Assembly: GCA_029531795.1 (NCBI GenBank)
Contig: JAPEIS010000001.1
Location: 3,596,001-3,660,000, forward strand
Direction of reading: 5' to 3'
Source of the DNA: Sclerotinia nivalis
Taxonomy: Eukaryota > Ascomycota > Leotiomycetes > Helotiales > Sclerotiniaceae
DNA length: 64,000 nucleotides
The position numbers and the translations under genes are program-made. Below the pieces are notes generated by a model. The model was given only the letters and a program-made list of their open reading frames with translations. It did not search any database and was not told the DNA's origin. How positions within the stretch are numbered: the first letter of the stretch is position 1; every line of letters starts with the position of its first letter. Shown here piece by piece: positions 1-11,574 of the stretch.

Positions 1-630
1 ACGAAATGAGTCGAAATGAATCGAAAGGTTTCGGGATGACGTATATGCCGAGGTTGCAATAGCTTTCGGCCTTTCTGGTTGATTGAATAAAGAGGAAGTG
101 GGTCGAATTCGAATAAGGAAGAGGATGGGCGGTAGAATTCGAATAGATGATGGTGGTAGATATGAAAAATTGAAGCTATTCGGAGTTTTCGTAATGATGG
201 TTTGAAATTTGAATCGATTCGAGTTCGAAAATGGTAGATTTGAGGTAGGATTTTGAAGGAGGGGATTGGTAATGACACAAGTGGTGTGTGGAAGAGAGTT
301 GAGGTATTATAAAGGTCGTTGTCGAGTGAAAAATAAGGTTATTCGGAGATTTTAAAAAAGATTTTGAAAATGGTCTAATTTGTGATCACTAATTAGTGTC
401 GGTACGACTCCGTGATCGTCGTATCCGATAGAATTGATCAAAACGTTTATGATCGTATTGAAGTTATTCACAAAAGAGATTCCCGTGAGAGCGTTTGGAT
501 TGCTACGCAATTGACCCCTAAATTAAAGGTTATATTGCGCATCAAGGTTCGAAAGAACCATTGAGTGCGAATGGCCTCAATATAGAAGCCTTCGCTTAAG
601 TGAGGATCACATGCTTTAAGAGCACGTGAA
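1..630. other. unassigned sequence left of gypsy A remnant
   Basis: I see no gene here. The first 430 bases are rich in GAAT/TCGAA-like words and have no long reading frame. The recognisable gypsy integrase begins only near 630-640, where the sequence starts to match the other copies in this window. This stretch is therefore either an extremely decayed part of the same element or the end of another insertion whose left part lies outside the window. Confidence 0.4.
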
Positions 631-1708
631 TACCAACATTTATATTCGAACAAAATCCCCAAAGTTATCCCCTTTAGGATTCTTGAAACCGTTGTTTGTT
701 CCTTTCCGATCATAATTAGATATTTCAATCGATTACATTATATCTTTACCAAATTGTAAACACTACGATTCAATATATAAATATATATTAATAATTGTTT
801 ATAAATTGACAAAAATGAAGCATTTTATAGATACAAGATCTCTAACAATAGAAAAATTAATTAATGCTTTTATTAACCGTATTTATATATTATATAGTCT
901 CCCAGAAAATATCATTTCAGATCGAGAAACATAATTCGTATCGGGATTCTGAATACAACTTTTTAAACGATTAGAAGTAGTTCTTAAACATAACTCAGCA
1001 TTTCATTTATAAATAAACGGCCAAATAAAATAAATCAATTCAATTCTAGAATAGTATTTGTATATATTTATAAACTTTCATCAGGATGATTAGATGGAGT
1101 AATTATTACTAGCAGAATTTGCTTCAAACAACTTGGTTTCTGAAACAATAGACTGTTCGCTGTTCTTTACGAATTACAGTTTTAATCTACAATTAGATAT
1201 GGAATCTAGTAAACTTTGTCCTTCAGATATAACAATAACTCAAAAATGCGAATTCTTCAAGGGAAACAAAACAGCCAATAGAATGGAACATATCCTAAAT
1301 CAATTCAAAGCATTTGTGAAACAATCTATTACAATCTATAAAGAATATACAAATCGGAACAAATCAGATTCGCTATAGTATACAAAAGAACAAAAAGTAT
1401 ATATAAATACAAAAAATATAAAGATATCTTGTAAAACAAAAAAGCTCAACGATAAATAGATCGGATTATACAAAATAATAAAGATCTATCTGTATACTTG
1501 TTTGATTGAGCTATCAGAAAATATATGAATTTTCCCAGTATTCCATCATTCATTGTTAAGACCAGTATATCCAAAACCTTATTTCCTAGAACAAACTTTA
1601 ATTAACGAATCAGAATCGAAAACTACAAAAGATAGAATCCTCGAAAGAAAGAACAAAGAAAAAGAATCAATTCAAAAATGAATATTTGAAAGTATACTTG
1701 ATAACCAC
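631..1708 (+). mobile_element. gypsy element A, left fragment (integrase to chromodomain-like tail)
   Basis: This is a decayed Ty3/gypsy pol 3' part in the + direction. Conceptual translation gives the integrase core (from about 640), the region after the DDE core (1133-1378, matching the same region in copies C and D) and the start of the chromodomain-like tail. It is interrupted at 1708 by element B. The tail reading continues at 23372, where the remaining chromodomain, the 3' untranslated part and a 146-bp LTR are found. ACCAC is present on both sides of the insertion (1704-1708 and 23372-23376). Many stops (TAA, TAG) and I/K/Y-rich composition indicate heavy RIP. The 5' part is missing from the window. 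Confidence 0.85.
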
Positions 1709-1871
1709 TGTTACGGGTTCATCTCCCTTCACCTGCACGTGATCATGTGTGCCTTAGGCACACATACATACATTCACTTCTATATAGTCAGGTCACTTCC
1801 TTGATCTTCTTCCTCTTTTCGTAGTACAATTATAGATCATCCCTATATATACCTTTTTTTTCACCGTGATA
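1709..1871 (+). repeat. 5' LTR of gypsy B (163 bp, LTR type 1)
   Basis: It begins TGTTACGGG and ends CCGTGATA, and the same 163-bp unit occurs at 5822, 13574 and 23209. A TATA-like TATATAG lies about 33 bases before GTAGTACAAT (1821-1830), which is the predicted RNA start. The termini are probably RIP-altered TGTCACGG...CCGTGACA. Confidence 0.92.
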
Positions 1872-2216
1872 GTTTGTATTACCCTTTCAAAGGCTCCGTC
1901 ATTTTACAAAGTGATTTGATCTTGCCAAATCATCTGTAGACTTCTGTATCTGTTTTCGATTGCTTTTGTATCGTCGTAACTCGCCTGCTTTTGTGTGGTC
2001 GTGTTTCTTATCTGTTTTTGTGTAGCTTTTGATCTCTGATTGCTTTTATACGATTGTATTTATTCGCAGACTTCTGTATCTGTTTTTGATTGCTTTTGTG
2101 TAATCGTATTTTGTGTATGAGCTGCTTTTGTATAGTTGCATTTTCTCTATTGATTATTTTTATACAATCACAATTTCTCTATCGATTATTTTTGTATAAT
2201 TGTAATTCTTTTTATA

Positions 2217-5200
2217 ATGGTTTTTGGTTTTACATTTGCTGATAGTGCGATTTCTATTTCTATTGAGGGAGTTTGTACTGGAATCCAATAAGTCTTTGGT
2301 TAATGGTTTACTATTATACAAATCCTAACAGAATTGGATGCTTCGGTGATGCCAAATTTCGCTGCCGGTTTTGACGAACAAACTGTTTATCTGAATTATA
2401 TTTTTTTTGTTATCGAAGATCGCTTTATTATTCAAGCTATTTATATTGTTATTCAAACAAATAAGATCGAGGAATTCAAAACGGAAAACGTCGGGTTTCT
2501 TTGTATTCTGGCCGGCAAGCAAGCTCAGCTGGATGTTGGTAATGTTGCTACTGGCTAGAAACCGACCATCCCTTGCTAAACTCAAAAAAATCTATTTGTT
2601 TTTAAAAACGAAAGATCTAATATTCTCGTTTGCCAATAAGACTATCAGTCCTGGAAGTTGGGTTTGCAATTCTATTGAATGATCGATTCACAATTCTTTG
2701 TCTTCGAACAAAAGAAGATTAGTCACACTATTAATCTTTTCGATGATCAAGTATGATAAGAACGTATCATGAATATCATCAGATTTGTTGACGATCCCAT
2801 TTGTTTCGATTTTGTTGTTTCGTTTTTGGCCAAATTGAACAAATTATATATCTCTGTGGATATTGAAAGAAAAGCTTTGTTCAAATTCGATAAGTTTTTT
2901 ATAAATCCAAAAGAATCCTTTTCAGCTTTCTTCTTTACATTGTTTCACCTTACTAACTCTTACTACAAATCTGATTGCGAGATTGTTAATACAATAAAAT
3001 AGAAGATTACTATTCTCTTTCGAACTTTGATTATTAAGGATTCGAATTTCTACACTACCAACGATGTTGATGATTGGCAAAAGAAATTCTCTACTTAGAA
3101 TCAGAATCTTTGTAATACCGAATATTATAACAAAAATCCTGGTAATGCATCTACTACTGATAATAATAACCCTATAGATCTCAATATAATGAAACAAAAA
3201 GAATAACAGCAAAAAAATTAGTAAAATAAGAAAAAGAAGTTTAATCCTACAGTTTCTTGCAATTGTTATAATAGAATCGATTATCTTTAGATTAATTGTC
3301 ACGTTATTTATGATATCAATAATAATCTTCTTTTTGACAAATAGGCTTTTGTTAACATCTTTTTTAATCATAATACCATTGTTTCAATTAATCTGGTCTT
3401 TGTTCAATATACTATCGCCCCGGCTTTCCAAAGTGCCAATAGGTTTAACAATAATCGCAGTAGATTTCGAGGAGGATATACTGGTAATTGGGTACAAGAC
3501 CAATAATATCTGAATCAGATACAATAGTAAAGTTATATCGAATTAAAGAAGATTATCTCTACACCCGGTTTAATCAAGGAAAGTTTCGAATAGGGAAAAG
3601 ATTAACCTTTGCGAAAAATCGTTTATGGAAAAATACTAAAGACAAGAAGGTAAATCAAAGAATGAATAGATATGAGTTATTGTAGCTCAATTTTATAAAT
3701 AGCAAATCTCTATTTGTTAAAATTATTATATTCCTTATATATAAAAACCCTTTTATTGTTACAAGTTTTATTGATAGTGGATGTTTTAAGAAAACCTTTA
3801 TTGATTATTCTTTTGTTTTCAAATACAATATTGAAATACAATTCTTACCTTTTCCTTGCAAGCTTCGATTTGTTAATGGAAAGATCGTCGATAGAATTAT
3901 AGAATATTTTGTAATGGAAATCGCTATAAGAGATTATCATAAGTATTAGTTTTTTTATATCACTCAGTTTTTATCAAAAACATTGTTAATTTTTGGTTTA
4001 CCGTGATTGCAACGCTACAATCCTATTATCAATTGGATGGAGATGAGTTTAATATTCTCTTCAAATTATTATGTTTTCAATTGCTCGGTGTGTTATAATT
4101 CAAAGCCAATTATCGCGTCAACGATCCTATCTCCGGTTAAGAAACAAAAGGATCTAGCAAAAGTTACTCTACAATAGGTTATCGATACTATCAAATCTTT
4201 AAATAAATTCCTTACCGACCCTGATATAAAAGCTAAATGTACGGCTTATAAGTATCGCTTTCCCCATATCGAGAATTATCTAAAGGACGATATCGATTGT
4301 TTATCTATTCAAACACCTTCTATTCCTAAAGAAACTCTTTATAAAAAATCTTCTATCGAAGAGATACTAGACAAGGGTTATATATCACAATTTAACGATT
4401 CTTTTGTTGACCTTGAATTTCAGCAAGGTTTGATATCTGATATGAATTATTATCGAACAAAACGCTACAGGGAATCAAATAATCAGGCACAGATGATTCC
4501 CAATTGCCTGTATTTAAAGTCGATTTTGAAGATTGCAGATCGATATCGCCCTGTTCATAATCCAAAAAACTGTTTGCTTTCGTTTTCTGTTGGGGAACTC
4601 CTTATGCCCGTTTACAAGGATACAAGTCCAAATATAGATGATATTCGTTGATTACAAGCTTTTAGCTTTATCTCGTTTTGTTAACAAGATAACGTTTGGG
4701 TTATCCGATTGATATAGAATGAGTTGGATGCTGTGTAGAAAACTATTGAACAAGATCATTTGCAACAAACTACATTGTTCTTGATACTTACAGAAGGGAA
4801 TTTTCGATTGATTTTACAAGGGCAAGGTGATATAATAGAGATGCTCTTTAAAACTCCGTTGTAATTTCATGATTTTGTATACAATTACTATAAATCGCTT
4901 TATTTGCGGAAGGTCTTTGAAGTTGATATCAATAAATTTTTAATCGGTAAATCTTCCTTCAATAACAATCAAATACGACAAAGGTTTTTTATATAATTAC
5001 AAGATAAACTTTCCGTCTTTTTCCTATGTTATATAGATAGGTTGCCGTCTTGTCGAGTTTGGGATTACAAGATTGAGTTGATATCTGGTAAAGAGTTATT
5101 TTATTTCAAAAACTGCTCTTTATTGTTAATAGAGTTGATAGTGGTGTGCAAATGGTTCGATGATAATCTTTTCAAAGGGTTCATTCGGGAATCGAGGTTG

Positions 5201-5821
5201 TAGTGTATCTTTCCTTTGCTGTTGGCTGTCAAGTCTGGAGGGGGGGTTTGTATTTGTCAAGATTATCGAGGATTTAATAATGTTATTATAAAGAATTACT
5301 ATCTATTATTTATCATTCACGAAACATTGAATGTTTTCTGTAATACAAAAATTTATATTAAGTTTAATATCATTACAGTGTTCAATAAGTTGTGAATTGC
5401 TAAAGGGGATGAGTGGAAAACTGTATTCATCATTCGTTTTGGTCTTTTTGAATTTCTAATTATACCTTTTGGTCTTTGCAATACACCTACATCATTTCAA
5501 CATTATATTAATCATATATTTTTCGATAAATTGGACAAGTATTGTACCGTATATCTCGATGATATCTTAATCTACTCCAATAATCCTGTAAAGCATAAGA
5601 AATATATTCGTTAAGTGATTCAAAAGTTAATGGACACTGGATTATAGATTGATATTAATAAATACGAATTCGAAACCATAAAAATAAAGTATCTAGGTTT
5701 TATCATTATAATCGAGGACATCAAAATAAATCAAGAAAAGGTTACGGTTATCATATCTTGGGAATTTCCTTTGTATATAAAGGATTTATAACGATTTCTT
5801 GGTTTCGTTAATTTCTATCAA
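2217..5821 (+). pseudogene. gypsy B gag-protease-RT remnant
   Basis: Decayed coding part of B. Gag starts at the ATG at 2217, the position equivalent to the gag start in C (6265). Near 3255-3305 is a zinc knuckle in which the second cysteine and the histidine have become tyrosine. The protease motif Asp-Ser-Gly is intact at 3773-3784. The reverse transcriptase begins near 5100 and its catalytic YLDD is intact (about 5552-5563). The reading is cut at 5821 by element C and resumes at 13742. Numerous stops prevent expression. Copies B and C are complementary: each keeps motif residues that the other has lost. Confidence 0.85.
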
Positions 5822-5984
5822 TGTTACGGGTTCATCTCCCTTCACCTGCACGTGATCATGTATGCCTTAGGCACACATGCATACACTCACTTCTATATAG
5901 TCAGATCACCTCCTTGACCTTCTTCTCCTCCTTGTAGTACAACAATAGATCAAACCTACATATACCTTTTCCCTCACTGTGATA
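5822..5984 (+). repeat. 5' LTR of gypsy C (163 bp, LTR type 1)
   Basis: The termini are TGTTACGG and CTGTGATA, an imperfect inverted repeat. It matches the LTR at 13574-13736 except for five C/T differences. Confidence 0.95.
5934..5943 (+). promoter_or_regulatory. predicted RNA start of gypsy C, complementary to its primer site
   Basis: GTAGTACAAC lies about 33 bases downstream of TATATAG in the LTR. Its first nine bases are complementary to TTGTACTAC at 5987-5995, just after the LTR. In Tf1-type elements the RNA 5' end folds back on this site and primes reverse transcription. The start position is inferred. Confidence 0.6.
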
Positions 5985-5995
5985 GTTTGTACTAC
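5985..5995 (+). promoter_or_regulatory. self-priming primer-binding site of gypsy C
   Basis: GTTTGTACTAC directly follows the 5' LTR. It does not begin with the usual TGG of a tRNA-primed site. Nine bases are the reverse complement of the LTR-internal GTAGTACAA. Element B has the same site at 1872-1882 with one C to T change. Confidence 0.65.
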
Positions 5996-6264
5996 CCTTT
6001 CAAAGGCTCCATCACTTTACGAAGTGATCTGGCCTTGCCAAATCATCTGCAGGCTTTTGTGTCTGTTTTCGATTGCTTTCGTATTGTTGTAACTCGCCTG
6101 CTTTTGTGCGGTCGCGTTTCTTATCTGCTTTTGTACAGTTTCTGATCCCTGATTGCTTTTGTGCGATCGTATTTATTCGCAGGCTTCCGTGTCTGTTTTT
6201 GATTGCTTTTGTGTAATCGCAAATTCCCTATCGATTATTTAGTACAATTGTAATTCTTTTTACA

Positions 6265-7450
6265 ATGGTTTCCGGTTCTACATTCGCTGGTAGTGCGATT
6301 CCTATTTCTATCGAAGGAATTCGTACCGAAATCCAACAAGTCTTCGGCCAATGGCCTACTATTACACAAATCCTAGTAGAATTGGATGCTCCAGTGATAC
6401 CAAACCTCGCTGCCGGTCCTAACGAACAAACTGTTTATCTGAATCATGTTTTTTCTATCATCGAAGATCGTTTTACTATTCAAGTTACCTATATCGCCAC
6501 TCAAACAAATAAGATCGAAGAATTCAAAGCGGAAACTATTCAAGTTACCTATATCGCCACTCAAACAAATAAGATCGAAGAATTCAAAGCGGAAAACGTC
6601 GAGCTTCTTCGCACTCTAGCCGGCAAGCAAGCTCAGCTGGACACCGGTGGTGCTGCCACTAACCAGAAACCAACCACTTCTTGCCAAACTCAGAAGGACC
6701 TGTCCATTTTTAAAAGCGAAAGATCTAATATTCTCGTTCAACAAGAGGACTATCAATCCTGGAAGTTGGATTTGCAACTCTATTGGATAATCGATTCACA
6801 ACTTTTTGCCTTCGAATAAAAGAAGATTAGCTATACTATTAATCTTCTCGATGGTTAAATACAATAAGAGTGTATTACAGATATCACCAGATTCGTTGAC
6901 GATCCCATTTGCTTCGATTCCGCTGTTTCGTTTTTGGCCAAATTGAACAAATTATATATCTCTGTAGATATCGAAAGGAAAGTTTCGTTCAAATTCGATA
7001 AACTTTTTATAAATCCAAAAGAATCCTTTTCGGCTTTCTTCTTTATATTATCTTATCTTATTAATTCTTGCTACAAATCTAATCGCGAAATTGTTAACAC
7101 AATAAAGCAAAAGGTTACAGCCCCCCTTCGAACTTTAATCATTAATGACTCGAACCTTTACACAGCCGACGATATTGATGATTAGTAAAAGAAATTCTCT
7201 ATTTGGAGTCAAAATCTTCATAACGTTGAATATTATAATAAAAATTCTGATAAAGTATCTATTGCTGATAATGACCCTATAGATCTCGATACAATGAAAC
7301 AAAAAAGATAACAGAAAAAGGATTTGCAAAATAAGAAAAAGAAGTTTAATCCTACAGTTTCTTGCAATTGTTGTAATAGGATCGATCATTTTCAGATTGA
7401 TTATCATACTATTTATGATATCAATAGTAATCTTCTTCCTGATAAACAAA
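6265..7450 (+). pseudogene. gypsy C gag (capsid and zinc knuckle), broken
   Basis: Gag would form the particle shell and package element RNA. The reading starts at ATG 6265 and is open for 184 codons to a stop at 6819. It continues in pieces (6934-7185) to a lysine-rich segment and a zinc knuckle at about 7357-7400. The knuckle pattern is C-x2-C-x4-H-x4-Y, so the last cysteine has become tyrosine (a G to A change). A 60-bp in-frame tandem duplication at about 6475-6595 adds 20 residues that copy B does not have. The LINE-like insertion at 7493 separates this region from the protease. Confidence 0.8.
6475..6595 (+). repeat. 60-bp in-frame tandem duplication in gag of element C
   Basis: Two copies of a 60-base unit follow each other with no visible difference, encoding twice the block around IQVTYIATQTNKIEEF. 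Copy B (about 2430-2490) has a single unit. The duplication therefore arose in the C lineage, and too recently for the units to have diverged visibly. Confidence 0.9.
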
Positions 7451-7492
7451 TTCCCATTAATACCTTTTCCAACCGCAATACCATTACCTCAA

Positions 7493-8584
7493 GGAGGGCG
7501 AAGACTCAACACCTGTACGTGGTGCCCTCTACGAACCTCCAGCTCTCTATTGAGAGTCTGCAAAGCTAAGATTGAATCATTTGATGGAATCGGATACATT
7601 GGAAGAGAAAAAGAGGGTTTCCCGATTACGATATTCACGATGGAGGGGTTATTACGATTTTACAGCATCAATATCTTCGAAAGAATGAACGAACATCAAC
7701 CCAAAATACAAACGATGGCTACAGAAGCCCTGGTTAGATTCAACATCTGCCATCGACTATTACCTCAATACAAGATATGATACACCTAATAAATCCCTTC
7801 TATTCCAGAAAAGTCTTTTCGATACGGAATTTGCTATTGTTTTATTCGCATTTTATACCTTTTTTCGACAATCGATTATCGAAAACATATTCATTTTAAC
7901 ACTATGATTATCACGAAACAGAGAATACTATCATCTATCAATTAATGTTATACTTTGAACATCGATACAATATTACACCTTTTCCTCGATTTTACGAAAA
8001 TATTTTTTGTATATGTGTAGGTAGGGTTAGGACTACGCCCCACTATCATTACATTCAAACGACCGATATTCCATTCGGCGGTTTCGATTATTTACATTCA
8101 AATAAAGCTGGAGATCATCACACCTAGGAAGGTATGCAAAGGAGCTAATGAATGAGTTCGAGCTGAGGAGAGTAGTGCTTTCCAGTTGCTTTTCACTAGT
8201 ATGAGGACCCTTTTGCTGTACTGGAGGTAATCTTGACGGAGATGACTCTTGACCTTTGTAGGAAGTGAATATCGGAATAGCAGATTGGATCGAAGAAGAA
8301 GATTATATCAGTGGGATGCTTTAATTAGCAAGGGGTAGGGGGAGAGCGAGGAAGGAAAGGTCTTAGAGGATGAAGATATCGGGCTTTGTTCCCCAGTATT
8401 AGTTTTCACTTGCCCTCAATCAACATTTCAAGGGTTGAAAAGAAACCCAAACTATACAAACTGTATGCTAGCTAGCATACAACTCCCCATAGCATCAACT
8501 AGGAGCTCATAGAGCCCCTAGCCGTCCTAGATAGTCTTAGACTCAGTGTGGACGTTAAATCAAATCAATCAATCAATCAATCAA
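7493..8584 (+). mobile_element. 1.09-kb non-autonomous LINE-like insertion inside gypsy C
   Basis: The insertion is flanked by the 13-bp direct repeat ACCATTACCTCAA (7480-7492 and 8585-8597). The same site is uninterrupted in element B (about 3375-3387). Its right end carries ATCA tandem repeats, and its last 190 bases resemble the 3' end of the LINE ending at 29723, with the last 60 bases strongly conserved. I see no reverse transcriptase motif in its body. It looks less RIP-decayed than the surrounding gypsy sequence. A perfect 20-bp palindrome lies at 8462-8481 in the 3' region. Target-primed insertion by a LINE acting in trans is the best explanation. Confidence 0.82.
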
Positions 8585-8597
8585 ACCATTACCTCAA

Positions 8598-10191
8598 CTA
8601 ATCCAGCCCCCGATCAACACACTGCCATTCCAGCTTTTCGAAGTATCAATAGGTTTAATAATAATCGCAATGGATTTCGAAAAGGATATACTGATAATTG
8701 GATACAAAGCCAACAGTACCTGAATCAAATACAATAGCAAAACTATATCGAACCAGAGAAGGTTGTCTCTATACCCAGTTCAGTCAAGGAAAGTCCCGAA
8801 CAGGAAAAAGATTAACCTCTACGAAAAATCGCTTGTGAAGGAATACTAAAGGCAAGAAGGTAAATCAAGGAATGGATAAAGATAAACTATTACAGTTCAA
8901 CTTTATAAATAGCAAATCTCTATTCGTTAAAACCATTATATTCTTTGTATATGAAAATCCCTTTACTATTATAAATCTTATTGATAGTAGATACTCTAGA
9001 GAAGCCTTTGCTAATCGTTCTTTTGCTTCCAAATACAATATTGAAATACAACTCTTACTTCACCCTCGCGAATTCCAATTTGTCGATGGAAAGGTCGTCG
9101 ATAAAATTATAGAATATTTTGTAATGGAAATCGCTATAGAGGATCATTATAAGTATTGATCCTTTTATATCATCCAGCTTTCATCAAAGACACTGTTAAT
9201 CTTTGACTTACTATAATTACAATACTACAATCCTATTATCAATTGAACAAAGATGAATTTAATATTCTCTTCAAACTATTGTACTTCCAATTGTTTGATG
9301 TATCATGATTCAGAACCAGTTACTGTACTAACGATTCCATCTCCGATTAAGAAACAAAAGGATTTAGCAAAAGTTACTTTATAATAAATCATTGATGTTA
9401 TCGAACCTTTAAATAAATTCCTTACCGATCCTGATATAAAAACTAAATATACAATTTATAAATACCGTTTTCTATATATTGAGGATTGTTCAAAGGACGA
9501 TATCGATTGTTTATCTATTCAAACACTTTCTATTTTTAAAAGAACTTCTTATAAAAAACCTTCTATTGAAGAGATACCAGATGAAGGTTATATATTACAA
9601 TCTGACGATTCTTTTATTGATCTCGAATTTCAGCAGGGTTTGATATCTGGTATGAATCATTATCGAATAAAGCGCTACAGAGAACCAAATAATCAAGCAC
9701 AGATGATTCCCAATTGTCCGTATCCAAAATCGATCTTAAAGATTGCAGGTCGGTGTCAGCTTATTCACAATTCAAAAAACCGTTTGCCTTTGTTTTCTAT
9801 TGGGGAACTCCTTATGTTTATTTACAAAGATACAAACCCAAATATAGATGATATTCATTGGTTGCAAGTTTCTAGTTTTGTTTCGTTTTGTCAACAAGAT
9901 AATGTTCGGGCTATCCGATTGATATGGGATGAATTGGATGCTGTACAGAAAACTGTTGAGCAAGATCATTTGCGACAAACTACATTGTCCTCGACATTCA
10001 TAGAAGGGGATTTTCGATTGATTTTACAAGGGCAAGGCAATATAACAGAGATGCTTTCTAGAACACTATTGCAACTTTATGATTTTATATATGATTGTTA
10101 CAAGCCGTTTCATTTGCGAAAGGTTTTTGAGATTGATATCGACAAATTTTTAATCGGCAAATCTCCCTTTAGTGACGATCAAATACGATAA
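8598..10191 (+). pseudogene. gypsy C protease and linker region
   Basis: This is the first part of pol after the LINE-like insertion. The retroviral-type aspartic protease lies at 8872-9159. Its catalytic Asp-Ser-Gly has become Asp-Ser-Arg, and the following cysteine has become tyrosine; copy B still has DSGC. A linker of about 180 codons (9640-10191) leads to the RT. The linker has parallels in copies B (4430-4651) and D (19105-19863). The protease would cut the Gag-Pol precursor. Internal stops make it inactive. Confidence 0.75.
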
Positions 10192-10251
10192 AGGCTTTTT
10201 ATATAGTTATAAAACAAATTTCCTGTTTTCCTTTTATATTATATAGATAAA

Positions 10252-11560
10252 TTGCCGTTTCATCGAATCTGGGATCACAAAATTGAATTGATATTCGGTA
10301 AAGAGTTATTTTATTTCAAAAACTGCCCTTTATTGTCAATAGAGTTGGTAGTGGTGTGCAAATGGTTTGATGATAATCTCTTCAAAGAGTTCATTCGGGA
10401 ATCGAGATTGCAGTGTGCTTTTCCTTTGCTATTGGTTGTCAAGCCGAAAGGGGGGGTCCGCATTTGTCAAGATTATCGAGGACTAAATAATGTTACTATA
10501 AAGAATCGTTATCCATTATCCATCGTTTGCGAAATACTGGATGCTTTTTGTAATGCAAAAATTTACATTAAGCTTGATATCATTGCAGCATTCAACAAAT
10601 TGCGAATCGTCGAAGGGGATGAATGGAAAATTGTATTCATTATTCGTTTTGGTCTTTTTGAATCTTTGGTTATGCCTTTCGGTCTCTGTAATGCACCTGT
10701 ATTATTCCAATATTATATCAATCATACACTTTTCGACGAGTTGGACAAGTATTGTATTGTATATCTCGATGATGTCCTAATCTACTTCGATAATCCTGTA
10801 GAGTATAAAGAGCATATCCGCCAAGTAGTTCAAAAGTTAATGGATACTAGATTACAGATTGATATTAACAAATGCGAATTCGAAACTACGAAGACAAAGT
10901 ATTTGAGTCTTATTATTACAATCGAAGGCATCGAAATGAATCAAGAAAAGGTTATGGTTATTACATTTTGGGAATTGCCTTTATATGTAAAGGATTTACA
11001 ACGATTTCTCGGTTTCGTTAATTTCTATCGATGTTTTATAAAAGATTTTTCAAAGATTTGTCGCTCTCTTAACGACCTTTTGCGGAAGAATATTATATAG
11101 GATTGGATTGCAGATTATACAAAGGTTTTTGATGTTTTAAAAAGAGTTTTCACAATAACGCCGGTTTTGGTATACTTTGATTATAGGCGGAAAACTGTTT
11201 TGGAAACCGACATTTCCGATTGAGCTTCAGGAGGAGTTCTCTTGTAATACGATGATGATAACGTTTTGCATCCAGTCGCTTATTTTTCATCTAAATATAT
11301 AGTAACAGAATACAATTATAAGATCTATAATAAAGAACTATTCGTTATTATCAAAACAATAAAAGAATAACGCTCAAAGTTCTAAAGCTTACAAAAGAAG
11401 TTCGAGATTCTCATTGATTATAAAAACTTCGAATATTTTATAACTATAAAAGCTCTTAATCAACGACAAATACGATGATATGAATTTCTATCTCAATATA
11501 ATTTCCGTATAGTCTATCGATCAGGAAACAAAGCTATTCGATTAGATATATTAAGTAGAA
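10252..11560 (+). pseudogene. gypsy C reverse transcriptase and RNase H
   Basis: The RT is open over 282 codons (10252-11100). It shows the palm motifs KPKGGVRICQDYRGLN, the first catalytic aspartate in KLDIIAAF, the segment MPFGLCNAP, and an intact YLDD at about 10762-10773, followed by the LGFVNFYRCFI connection. RNase H follows from 11101 but has stops, for example a TGA at 11221-11223 where copy B keeps TGG (Trp). This is a G to A RIP change. The intact catalytic core makes this the best RT copy in the window, but it cannot be translated as a full polyprotein. Confidence 0.88.
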
Positions 11561-11574
11561 AACATGAAGATCGG

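Noticed and set aside
545..560. GGTTCGAAAGAACC as a tRNA T-arm
   Set aside because: It is a simple palindrome with no matching D-arm or acceptor stem around it.
468..728. 86-codon open frame on the - strand
   Set aside because: Its right part is the reverse of gypsy A integrase coding sequence (FLKPLFVPF region on + strand), so it is a shadow frame.
2922..3371. 149-codon Ile/Leu-rich open frame on the - strand that looks like a membrane protein
   Set aside because: It lies opposite the gag region of gypsy B; the hydrophobic look comes from AT-rich RIP-altered sequence read backwards.
7493..8584. A tRNA-derived SINE with pol III A and B boxes
   Set aside because: I could not find a convincing B box (GGTTCGANNCC) at the expected distance near the 5' end.
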